Source of the DNA: Parietaria judaica
Taxonomy: Eukaryota > Streptophyta > Magnoliopsida > Rosales > Urticaceae
DNA length: 64,000 nucleotides
Direction of reading: 5' to 3'
Assembly (NCBI GenBank): GCA_954871525.1
Contig: OX940871.1
Span: 23,720,586 to 23,784,585, forward strand
In this document: in pieces, positions 12,441-22,984 of the stretch
How the letters are laid out: every line of letters starts with the position of its first letter
Numbering within the stretch: position 1 is the first letter of the stretch
Notes under the pieces: model-generated
Databases searched by the model: none
Told to the model about the DNA's origin: nothing
The model's input: only the letters and a program-made list of their open reading frames with translations
Made by a program: the position numbers and the translations under genes

Positions 12441-13180
12441 AACAACGGGGACTAATAACAATCAACTCAATCACTATATTGTGTGATATCTTCACTTCCC
12501 ACGCAAATCAACGGGGACTAATCACTATATTCTCCACTTCCCACGCAAATCAACTCCTTGATTCTCTCCTCTGATCAACAATATTGTGTGATATCTTCAT
12601 TTAATCCAGCAAAATATTCCTCATTGATTGAACAGAGATATCAACTCAATCACTCCTTGATTGAGAATGGGCACGAACTTAGACATGTTTGACTTTAAGA
12701 TTTTCCTGAAATATCTTTCAATTGTCATGACATCAGCCATGTTAAAAGTTTCCATAAATAAGCTAATCAGATAATATGAATATATAATAATAAATAAACG
12801 AAATTTATGTTTCAACAACATGCACTCAACTTTTAAAATTGTGAGGAAAAAAATACCTAACCATCATTAACAAGTATTTCCATCCATCTTATTGGCAAAC
12901 TCATATGTATAACCAACTATGTGTATGTGACGATTGTTAATGGGTATACTCTAAAAATAATTCAAAATCCAAAATAAAGAATTTTTAGATAAAAATAGTT
13001 TTATTTTTTAATATAATTTTTTAAAAATTAAATAATAAAATAAATATAATAACATGTGGCAATGAAATGACGTAACAATGACACATGGCAGTCAAACCAC
13101 ACCTAAATAATAAATGAAAATAATGGTGAACACAAGTTGAGTATTTTTGTCACACTTTTTAAGATTGAGTGCATGCATAT

Positions 13181-13274
13181 TAGAGATGCAGCTCACGGCG
13201 TCGCGGCGGAATCGCCAAACAGCGAGTCGCGACGCATCGCGATGGATTGCGCGCGAGAAAGAGCCGGCGTGAGT

Positions 13275-13305
<31 letters not shown>

Positions 13306-13415
13306 CTGCAGCTCAAATCGCGAACCGTCGCGATTTTTGGCTCCGAGTCCCGATGAGTCGCGATGCGCCGGAGAATGCTGCGATGCGCTGGAGATCGTCG
13401 CCGTTTGCAGCTCTA
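13181..13415. mobile_element. Small GC-rich MITE-like element, hAT-type ends
   Basis: This 235-bp GC-rich island stands out in AT-rich DNA. It begins TAGAGATGCAGC and its other end, read in reverse, begins TAGAGCTGCAAA, giving imperfect terminal inverted repeats of the hAT kind. The flanking 8-mers (ATGCATAT and CTCCTTAT) match at only half their positions, so the target duplication is lost or was never there. Inside are a GA microsatellite (about 13275-13305) and several copies of TCGCGA or close variants. It contains no credible gene. Confidence 0.5.
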
Positions 13416-16253
13416 CTCCTTATTGACCATAAATTTGGTATTATTGCCACTAATATTTTTTTTTGTTGAAAATTAATTGTCCATCGCAAATTAACGGGGA
13501 ACAATTAGATATAGCAGGTGTTTTTATGCAACTCAATAAATATGCTGCTCAGCCTCAGAGTGTGTCGATTCTCATAATGGCAGATTTGAATATTAACAAA
13601 AATTATCATTAATAAGTTTGTCTTTTCCATGGAGTTAAGCGTGCTTAAATATTCTATGCGCAATAAGTTTGTCCGACATAACATAGTACTACCAAATTTT
13701 ATTAGAGATTTGGTCAAGATTCATTCTCAATTCACTGCTATTTTTTTTTTTTTTAAATCACAATTTTTTTTATTTTTTTTTATACTTTGCGTGTAAACAT
13801 ATTTTCAGGGGGAAAAAAAGAACATAGATAAATGAAAGTCCAATGAAATTGCAAAACATCATTTTTGGAATGCCTAAGTCCATCCAATCGGACGGTAAAA
13901 CTTACACCAAAATGGTAAAACTTTTGTTTTTGCTACATTATGACGTAAATAATTATCTACTTTTTAGACACAAATTGCAACATAAGTACCTTATTGATAA
14001 GATAATTGTGATATCAGTATCTAATTGTAGCATATATATCTAATATTATAATTTTTTTATATTATTTTTGAGATTTATAAAAATATGGCCAAGTATACGT
14101 CGCCAACATCGTCGAGAACACCGAGTCCATAACCAAGTATACGTCACTGAAACCGTTGAAAACACCGGATGCGTCGCTGACACCACCAGGAACACTGATA
14201 ACATCTAGTACATTGCTAAATATTGTCAAGAACACCGAGTACGTCGCCAATACTGCCGAGTATACGTCACCGATACCTTAGGATGTTTATGTTGGGTGTT
14301 AAAGTCCCTCGGCGTGCCTCGGGACTGTTGGACATATTTATTTGTATACCCTCTTTTCGATTGTTAATATTAGACGATCCACATCCGTACTGCAAAACCA
14401 TTGTATGCAGTAGAGTGGGTGCTCCATTGGTGTGGGATGATGATTTGCTACAATACCACGCCATATTTGGCGTGATATTGTTCGCTACTCGATTTTTTTG
14501 TTATTTATTTATTAGTCCTTCTAAAATATGTAATTTACATATTGTCACTGATTTGTAAAATTATAACATATTTATCCCTAAAAATGATCTATATTTTTTA
14601 GTTTAAATTATATATACTTATCATATTAAAGATTTAAAAGACCACAATACTTTTGGAGGAAAGAAAATAACATTAATATTAATACCGAAAGAAAAGATTA
14701 CAATAACAACAAAATTGGAAATTAAAAATAGCATTAACGTAATAAGAAACAAATTACAACAAAATAAATTTGAAAATAAAATCACTATACATAAACTAAT
14801 ACTCGGAAAAATTAGCGTCACGTCCTCAAAGACCGGTGAAATACTCAATATTGTGAATATGAACCAGAATTAGGAAATGGTGCTTGAGTTCGTTGTTCTT
14901 CGACTCTTTTTCGAAAATATGAGGGTATGAATTAATATTGCAATTTGTGTGAAAAAAAATGGAGTACGGAGGGAGATGAGGTTGAAGTGACATGTACTGC
15001 AAAAAGGAGTAGAAAATGGAGTTATCGGATGGAGATAGTCTTACTTGTAAAATAATTTGGTTATGTTCTTTAAAGAATACATCTTACTAATGACAATCTT
15101 TTTAGAGCTCTTTACGTTTGAATGAATGTTTATACATACTTCATAATGAAAAGTTGCTATTGTATAATATTATCAGAAAGAGTAAATGTGATGAAGACAC
15201 GTACAATAGAAATAGAATGAACTAAAAAAAAAGATATACATACATACATAGTTGAATTATAAGGTGGGAGCCTAAAATTTTAACAAACTATTAATATGAC
15301 TCAATCACAAAGTGATGGTTACACGGATCACAATGTTAGTCCAACACTAATTGAGTACATTAGGGATGAAGTGAGTTTATACTGGACAAACTTTACCAAT
15401 TCGAGAAAGTCATCAGTTGAGCCCTTTAATGATAAACTTTGAGTTAAATTGTAAAAGATGATCAGAGGACATACTATTTTACATTATGAAAAATTATGGA
15501 CTTATACGGTTCAACTCGAAGGTTATTAGTTTTCCATTCTTTTTGAAAATAAATTTAATAGAAATTGAACCAAATTAAAAAAAAAAAAAAAAACAATCAG
15601 TTTACTAAAAAAAATGTATTAATCACGAAAAGGCAAAAATGTGTTGCTAGGGAAAAGTAAAAGTAGCAAACGCAAAGATGAAAAAACTCCCACTTTAACA
15701 TTACCAACCAATTTTAGCATTATCAACTAGTCCTATATATCAGTTGTAATTACAAAATTAAATAAACGACGTTATACTTTAAAATTGTGGTTTATCAAAG
15801 TCAGCATAAAATAAGATCTCTTCATAACTTTGGAAACTTTATTAATGATTAATAGACAAAGATATTTGGAGAAGTTATAGCTTATGGAGCACATAATTTA
15901 TTTATATAGTTTGACTTTAAACATGCATCTATTGAAAGTTTTAAAAGAAGATGATGCTTTTTTTAAAAAGTTAAATATATAGGCCATTAAAGTTTTAGAG
16001 GTTTTTTGAATTATATTATTATTATTAGTAGTAGTATTATTATTATTATTATTTTTATTATTATTATTGTAAAACTCAAATTCAATGTTTGCTTTGGTTA
16101 AAAAAAAAAAAAAGGAAGGATAATCATAGTGAAAATATTAATTATCTTTCCATTGTCTTGAAAGTTCTCATTCTTTTTTTCGTAATTGGTAAAGTTCTCA
16201 TATTATTAAATTGTAAGCCACTTACTCTTTCATCCACTATTTACGGGTGAAAG
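13416..16253. other. AT-rich intergenic sequence with simple repeats
   Basis: No gene was found. The stretch holds homopolymer runs (13740-13785, 15575-15595) and an ATT/ATA repeat (16015-16070). A GTC/ACC-rich repeat at about 14085-14285 is listed separately. Confidence 0.5.
14085..14285 (+). repeat. Degenerate short-period repeat rich in GTCGCCAAYAC / GAGAACACCGAG
   Basis: About 200 bp made of diverged units such as AAGTATACGTCGCCAACATC and AACACCGAGTACGTCGCC. In one frame the units read like YVANIVENTE, YVTETVENT and YVANTAEY, but with stops. A related stretch occurs at 63690-63865 near the other end of the window. Origin unknown. Confidence 0.5.
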
Positions 16254-16312
16254 GCCACGTGAGATCATGTTGACCACCACATGACATGTCATGTCATCTA
16301 AATACCATGTGG
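16254..16312. repeat. Palindrome-rich CACGTG / CATGTCATG cluster
   Basis: A short patch with GCCACGTGAG and repeated CATGACATGTCATGTCAT, flanked by AT runs. Similar patches occur at 17481-17550, 21861-21900, 62437-62490 and 63292-63348. The last two lie inside the TIRs of a MULE-like element, so the others may mark decayed relatives. Confidence 0.4.
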
Positions 16313-16702
16313 GATATTAAAAAATTTATAAAAAAATATTATTTTTTTAAATAATCCAAATAATTTAATAGGAAGTTATAAATAATTTAATTATAATTTA
16401 AAAACTGGAGAAACATAAAGGGGCCCGGGTAATAAAATTTCAAGAATTAAATTTTAAAATTTGAATACCATTGTATTTTGTGCATATTCCAAAATCGGAT
16501 TTTTTTTACAAAAAAACCAAAATTGCCGAAATCAAAATACCCGGATTAAATTATAATAAGAATCCAAAAGTACAAAATGGGTATTTAGATTCCGAAATTT
16601 GGATTAAAAGCGAACTCTAGGAACAACTTGCATTTATTGAAAAAAAATGTGGCATCGAATAATTTTATAATTATGTTCTCTACGAATTACGTTTGTCATA
16701 AA

Positions 16703-17184
16703 TAGGGGTGGCAATTTGGGTTTCGTGTCGTGTTCGTGCCGGGTCTTAACCGCCCCATTTGAATATCGTGTTTATCGTGTCTACCCGTTTAACCCATTTA
16801 ACATATCGATCTATTTTAAAATGTTAAATTAATTCAATTTATATATATTTTAACTTAATTTATTTTATTATATTTTATAAGATTTTAGAGTTTACTAACA
16901 CTTTTTTTATGTTCATCAATCATATGATGTAATAAATAAGTAAAAAACTCAAATGTTATATATAATAAGAATCAAAATACTTAATAACATGTATACAATG
17001 TAACTTTTTGCACGTTAATCATGTCTAATTGGGTCCGACCGTTTTATCGTGTTTCTGCCGTGTATACCCGTTATTTTTGTGTTCGACATGGTCGGACCCA
17101 AAAGCATTTACGATAGACCCAGACCCATTTAAAGCTTGTTGTAACCATTTCGTGTTTCGTGTCCAGCCCCAAATTTTCACCCTA
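16703..17184. mobile_element. hAT-like MITE with 8-bp TSD GTCATAAA
   Basis: This 482-bp element starts TAGGGGTGGCAATTT and ends AAATTTTCACCCTA, near-matching inverted ends with the TAGGG start common in plant hAT elements. It is flanked by a perfect 8-bp duplication, GTCATAAA, at 16695-16702 and 17185-17192. It has no transposase and is therefore non-autonomous. A diverged piece of what looks like the same family lies at about 54249-54702. Confidence 0.85.
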
Positions 17185-17925
17185 GTCATAAATATTATTA
17201 TGGGTATTTTTTGAGATTAAGAAAATTTGATTAAATAAGAAAAATATATTTTTCTTAATTTAATTCAATCTAATTCCGGCCAAAACACGCCACCGGGGAC
17301 CCGTTATAAAAACCAAAATGCCAGAAAAGACGGAATCAAATGTTATTTAATAATATTCCAAAGCGCACATTGGGGGCAAAAAACGCTCCCTCGGTTGATC
17401 AATATTGTAATAATTAAAAATTATTGACAACTTCTTAATAAATAATTTTACAACTTTTTAAAAATCATTTTAAAAAATCAACGTGGCATGTCACGTGACA
17501 CTCAGATGACATTGCATGTCACCTAGCGTCTAACATGATTCCACGTGACATTTGACTTAAAAATATTGGATGAAAGACTAGCTGACTTTCGATTTACAAA
17601 AATTGAAACTTCACAATCCACAAACAAAAGAAACTTGTCGACGACGATGGAAAGGCTATTGGAACTTCTATCATGATTATCCCATAAAAAAAAAAAAAAA
17701 AAAAAAAACTCTCGAACGGAAAATGAATTTTGGGGATTTCTTTATATATAACATTTATTATATCTTTTGTATAAAAGTCAGGCTATACTTTCATAATATA
17801 TATAAAAAAAAATTATTGGTAGATATTAACGATGAAAATTCAATTAACTTAGAATTTGGTCCACGTACGGTTCAATCCATGGAGAGACCATTTGGTCGCC
17901 TGATCAGTTAAAGGTAGAATCAGCG
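17185..17925. other. AT-rich intergenic sequence
   Basis: No gene is supported. It includes the palindromic CACGTG patch at 17481-17550 and an A-run at 17686-17708. Confidence 0.5.
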
Positions 17926-18425
17926 TGGTTGACTAGGTGTTGAAGAATTTTCCTCTTGTCTTGGACGTTGTGGTGTTTGTCTTGACGATCGTGAAGTCAT
18001 CATCTTCGTCAACTTTAGAGATAAGGGTCATTTCTGAGCTACGTTCACGGTGATCAATATTATGAGGCCGATGGGCTTGGCGGTCACATCCTTCATGAAG
18101 ATGGTGAGGCGATGTCAACGTCGTGTCATGTAAATTGCATAGTCACGGAGCAAGGCTCAAGGGGAGTACAAGAATGAGAGAAGTGAGCGTGATGACGGCT
18201 AGGCGGCGTGGCGATTCCACTAACCCATTACTCAGAGGCTCGACAGAGACGAGGACTTGACTCTTGCTAAGTCAATCGCCATCAGGATAGCTCGAAGCCT
18301 CGCTAGAGATGACGATGTCGCCTTCAGCTAAGTCGTGATAATAGTCAGCCCTGTTGACTCCACTTTCGACCGCCCACGCGACCAGAAGGTCTTGCCCTGG
18401 GGACAAGGTTGTACGTTAATATATT
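17926..18425. other. GC-richer island of unknown origin
   Basis: About 500 bp with clearly higher GC than its surroundings and no open frame longer than about 60 codons that looks like protein. It may be a decayed retrotransposon or captured gene sequence. It is followed by an (AT)n microsatellite at about 18441-18470. Confidence 0.35.
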
Positions 18426-18435
18426 TTCGTAGATT

Positions 18436-18440
<5 letters not shown>

Positions 18441-18470
<30 letters not shown>
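18441..18470. repeat. (AT)n microsatellite
   Basis: A perfect alternating AT tract of about 30 bp. It creates artificial reading frames of tyrosine and isoleucine. Confidence 0.9.
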
Positions 18471-18476
<6 letters not shown>

Positions 18477-19229
18477 CGTCTATGCATTACCAAGAAGTAA
18501 CATTTTCATGCACAATATTAACAAGGTCCTACAAATTACATGTTCACATCTTCTTATTATACTTTTTTAAAATGTTTTTGGTAGTTTTTTTATGTTTTAA
18601 TCATGAAGACGTATTCTGCAATTTAATATCGTACTTGTTTTGTTTCGAAGAGAAATTCTCGTAAAATATTTAAAATTTTAAGCTATTATACTTACTTTTT
18701 TGTTTCTTTTAAATTGCTGTGATTTCTTAGAAAAAATACGATTTTGAAAAATTGGATCGCCACGTATAAATCTTTTAATAAGGATTTTAATTTATTTCTC
18801 TTTCTAAGATGATGGGTGTAGGTCATGGCCCAAATGACTCAAACGTGGGCTAGTCTTAATGTGTATAATTAAATGGGTTTACAAATGTTTGTTTCTAACA
18901 TATGTTCTCTCGTTTTTATTGATTTTATTTTATTTTAAGCTCTTGCCATTTCAATTAGTCGAAATTTTAATAATTTTATCGTAACTATCCCGGTATAATT
19001 AGTGATGGGGCGAGATATAGCAAAGTAATTGCTTCAAAGAAATTTTCCAAACAACATAATTTTCAGATTCAATATCGTGTAAAGTTTGTGTAGCAGCTTG
19101 GAATCAAAGATGACCATTCACCTCAGGAAAGGTCGCTTTTAATGCGAGAGATATAAGAAAGGCTCTTTCTTTTTAGTGATTCTATGCAATTTACTCGATC
19201 GTGCTTTAAATTGACACACATTTTATCAT

Positions 19230-19235
<6 letters not shown>

Positions 19236-19317
<82 letters not shown>
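19236..19317. repeat. Long (TA)n microsatellite
   Basis: About 80 bp of uninterrupted alternating TA, directly left of the Pack-MULE-like element. Its length is likely to vary between individuals and to be unreliable in assembly. Confidence 0.95.
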
Positions 19318-19320
<3 letters not shown>

Positions 19321-19573
19321 GAGAAATTGATCCAAATAGTCAAATTGAAATATGGGTTTAACAAAATAGCCAAAGTTTGGTTAATTTTGTAAACTAGCCA
19401 ATTAACATGAGGTGGCATATTAATAACAATTTTTATTTCTGAAATACCCTTTAATTAATCATTTTAGATTAATAATTTCGTAATTAATTAATATGGTAAT
19501 TAAATTTATGAGCACAAATCAAGATATGATTAATTAGACACAAATTTTAGAATTTAATTACAAATTTTGAATA

Positions 19574-20275
19574 ATCTCTCTCTCTCACGAGCCTGTTTCT
19601 TCTTCTCTCGCTGAACCCTAACCAGAGCTTCTCTCTCTCCTACGAGCTTTGTCGGCCATGGCGAACGGCGCGGCGACGAAGCACGGCGTCCCAGTCATCT
19701 CTGACCTGCGGAGCCTGATATCCGTCCACAAGAAGCGCCGTAGTGTGGCATTCCTCTACGGTTTCATGCTGGCCTCCATAGTCGTCACCGTCTTCTTCGC
19801 CGTCAGTGCCTCCCCCAACTCGGCCTCGCCGTGGCTCATCAACGTCATCAGCATTGGCTCCTCTTCCGGAGATTCCTCTGGTTCTTCCTCTTCCTCTTAC
19901 AGATCTCCATTCTCCTCCATATTCTCCTATTTTTTCCTCTTACAGATCTCACCAAAGGGTTCAACATTGGCTCCTCCTCCTACGACTCGTATCCTTCGCC
20001 TACACCAGCGACGGAGGTTTCGCAATCGAACTCGCAGCGATCCAAATTCAAGGCGGAGAATCGGCCTCCGGTTGAGGCGAAGAACAACACGAGTTTGGTT
20101 CCGGGTGCTAATCCGAGTCTTTCGAGTCCGAAAAGTGCCGATCAGGTTTCTTCGACGAATCAGACCACCACCACCACGGCTAAGAGCTTAAGCGATTCGG
20201 ATAAGAAGATAGTTCCTCAGTCGAATCAAACCACGACGGAGACGATGAAAAAAATAGGATATTTTTATTGTTAAT
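19574..20275 (+). pseudogene. Captured 5' part of a membrane-anchored protein gene, TBL15/16-like
   Basis: After a CT-rich leader the ATG at 19658 opens a protein beginning MANGAATKHGVPVISDLRSL. A basic KKRR, a single membrane segment (FLYGFMLASIVVTVFFAV) and a Ser-rich stalk with SSIFSYFF follow. This is the layout of a type II Golgi protein and resembles the N-terminus of TRICHOME BIREFRINGENCE-LIKE acetyltransferases of the TBL14-16 group; the match is from memory. A one-base slip near 19930 moves the continuation into another frame, which carries a Ser/Thr/Gln/Asn-rich linker to a stop at 20272-20274. The catalytic GDS and DxxH domains are absent. The piece is GC-rich compared with its surroundings. 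It could be transcribed, but it cannot encode the enzyme. Confidence 0.5.
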
Positions 20276-20383
20276 TTACGTTGATTATTGTACTTAAATT
20301 TTAATATGAATAAGAAGATATTTTCATTATTTGATTGTTGTGTTTAAATTGTTAATAAATAATATTTTTTATTGTTAATTAAA

Positions 20384-20509
20384 GTTGATTCGTTGTCAAT
20401 TTACGTTGATTCACTGTTGATTTACGTTAATTCGTTGTTAATTTACATTGATTCATTGTTGATTTACATTAGTTCGTTGTTGATTTTCGTTAATTCATTG
20501 TTGATTTAC
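20384..20509. repeat. Six tandem 21-bp repeats
   Basis: Six consecutive 21-bp units of the form GTTGATTCGTTGTTGATTTAC, each with a few changes. Because 21 is a multiple of three, one frame reads a heptad-like VDSLLIY series, but this lies downstream of the stop and is unlikely to be translated. Confidence 0.85.
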
Positions 20510-20913
20510 ATTAATATGAAGAAAAAAATCGTTGATATTTTTTTAAAAAAAAAATCCGAAAATTATATCAATGTTTTTAATTTAAAATTTGAACTATATA
20601 AAAAAAGATTTAGTTTTGGTTGTTACCATATTAATAGCTATTTCAATTAATAACAATATTTTTAATTAATTAAAATAAACGAATTCATAATTAATGTAAT
20701 TATTCATAATTAATGTCATTGATTTTTTTAGATTAATAACCCATAAATTACGTGGTTAATTTGTATTTATTTTTAATTTCGTTTTTAATTATTAAGGGTA
20801 AGAATGTAATTATAAATTCACTTAAATAGTTAATTGGCTAGTTTACAAAATAAATCAAAGTTTAGCTATTTTGCTAAACCCACTTTCAAGATTAGCTATT
20901 ACCCTAAAGAATC

Positions 20914-22860
20914 ATATATTATATACATATGTATTTTCATATAAGTATATACGTTATTATATATATGACAAATTCGGGGCTAACTTGGCCTATGTGGCAT
21001 CAAAATCATTGTATCATTAATAATTGAACCCAGTATCCTGATTAACTAAAATATAGGTAATACAATATTTTAATTGATTAATGGGAAGTTAGATCATAAA
21101 TCACTTTAGAATTTATAATTATTGATTTTGTTGCTTTTAGACCCACACGTGAATGGACCGTAATAATATATTAATGATGTGATCCATATAAGATTCGTCG
21201 TGGATTTATATTGGTTTGTTAAAATAGGCATGAGGACTCATGTCATGATCATTTACACATGTAAGTGTAAACATTTACAAGTAAAATACGTGTAAAAGAG
21301 TTAATCTGGAAAAAAGACTCAATACTTTCAAGAAATGAATCAGTTAATTTTTATTCTTTATATTTTTTATTTTGCTAAAGAAAAGTTTCGATTCTCTAGT
21401 TTTCTATTCTCGTTAGTACTTTCCATCAAAATTTTCGCCCTAGCTCCACCGTTTTCCATGCCACGTATCACACGAATGAGGTTTTTTCAATATATAATTA
21501 AGGGTTAATCCCGATAAAAGTCTCAATACTTTCAAAAACTGGACTTCTAATAAGTTCCAATTCTTTTACCCGGACAAAGTTCCAATTCTCTTGTTTTGTC
21601 TCCTCATTTTACTTCCTTGAAATTTCTGAACCATGGATTATGTTGTTTTTTGGGACTTGAAAAACAATCTTTCTCCCGTTTAAGTACATATCCCACGGTT
21701 GTCTTTGATCATCCAACTTTCTGATCGCTAATTATTCTCACAAACGAGGCCTCACAAAGTTGTTAAAGTAAACATTTCAAAATAAGATAGACACGATCAG
21801 TGTATTAAACTTTTTATAAAAAAAAAATTAATCAAAATAATTATAAAACGTGTTATGTTACATGCCACGTGGCCGTCGAATGACATAGCATGCTATGTGG
21901 AGGTCGAGTGGTTTTCACATAGCTTTGATTTACAAATTCTGAGTATTAGAACTTTTTTCTGCTAAAAAGGAATGAAACTAATTAAATTATTTGAAAGACT
22001 ACGAGTACTTATTGCTATATGAATGTCACGTGGCGCTCATTATCACTTGTAGACATAAAAGTGACAGAAAAGGATTGGGGAGACAGAAAAAAAAAAGAGA
22101 TTGAGAACTTTCGCCGTCTAAAAAGAAAAAAAAACTAAACAAAGATAAATAGAAAACTTTGGGTACTTATACTACTATTTTCCCTAACTTTTGACACACA
22201 ATATATATATATAGATGGATATGTGTATGTCTGTCATAGCAGATAGATATGTATACATTGTTAGTGACTTGATCTTTGTGGTAATTTGGTGCATGAGAAC
22301 AAGTATGTATATCATCTTGGGTCATTAATGAAAGATTGGTGGGAATTGGGAAAAGAAAAGAAATACGCCAAAAAAATAAAATGGTCCATGATTATGAAGA
22401 TGCATGGCTTGGCTTGTTATTTTGTGGTGGATAACAATAATTTATAGAGGAGAATATAATCTACGCACGCACTTGTATGGGAGAAGCAAATTGCTTTATC
22501 TTATAAGTTAGTGGGAGATGCCTAGCTAACTGCGTAGCTCATAAGAGTTTATGCAAAACAAAGCACTAAATTTTGGAAAAGATTGGGCAGTAACGTCAGT
22601 GTTGTCTTTCTCAAAATCAGAGAGAGACGTTAGGCTTGTCTGCCACTAAGTCGTGCTGGGTCGGCCGTTGAGAGGACAATGCTTTGTGGGCCTATCACGT
22701 CTGTATTTGCCCTTCTCTGCAATATCGTTCCCTTCTTTACTTACACACAAAAATCAATGGAACGCTTAAGCTACTAGAGTTTAAGGATCCGTTTTTAATC
22801 TTTCCGGTCAATTATATTCTATTGATATTTTAGTTTTATTAGTTTCTGGATGGTGTCAAA
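20914..22860. other. AT-rich intergenic sequence with weak MULE-like signals
   Basis: No gene is supported. Two direct copies of a TIR-like phrase (about 21298-21330 and 21502-21540, sharing ACTCAATACTTTCAA) and a diverged inverted copy near 22140-22190 suggest decayed MULE-type ends around the CACGTGG patch at 21861-21900. Boundaries could not be set. Confidence 0.4.
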
Positions 22861-22984
22861 TCAGCCGGGCCGGACCGAGCTCACGTATCTTGTCTCGTAA
22901 AGAAAAAAAAAGGGTTTGGCGAAGTCCAAAGATACTCTTTTAACCCATTCAAACTCCTTGTTGCTACTGTCAAAAAAAAAAAAA

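Larger units (their letters stand above)
19321..20913 (+). mobile_element. Pack-MULE-like element carrying a host gene fragment
   Basis: The two ends are long imperfect inverted repeats. The left arm (about 19321-19406) and the reversed right arm (about 20829-20913) share GGGTTTA.CAAAATAGC and TTTTGTAAACTAGCCAATT. Long TIRs with a GC-rich gene piece inside and no transposase are typical of Pack-MULEs. Flanking AT-only sequence (TATATAATA left, ATATATTAT right) prevents a firm target-site call. Between the arms are a captured gene start (about 19574-20255), a 21-bp tandem repeat (20384-20509) and AT-rich filler. Confidence 0.75.

Noticed and set aside
13092..13316. Leu-Ser-rich minus-strand frame
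   Set aside because: It comes from the GA microsatellite and the GC-rich MITE-like island.
19123..19418. Two minus-strand open frames of alternating Tyr-Ile
   Set aside because: They are produced by the (TA)n microsatellite and have no protein-like sequence outside it.
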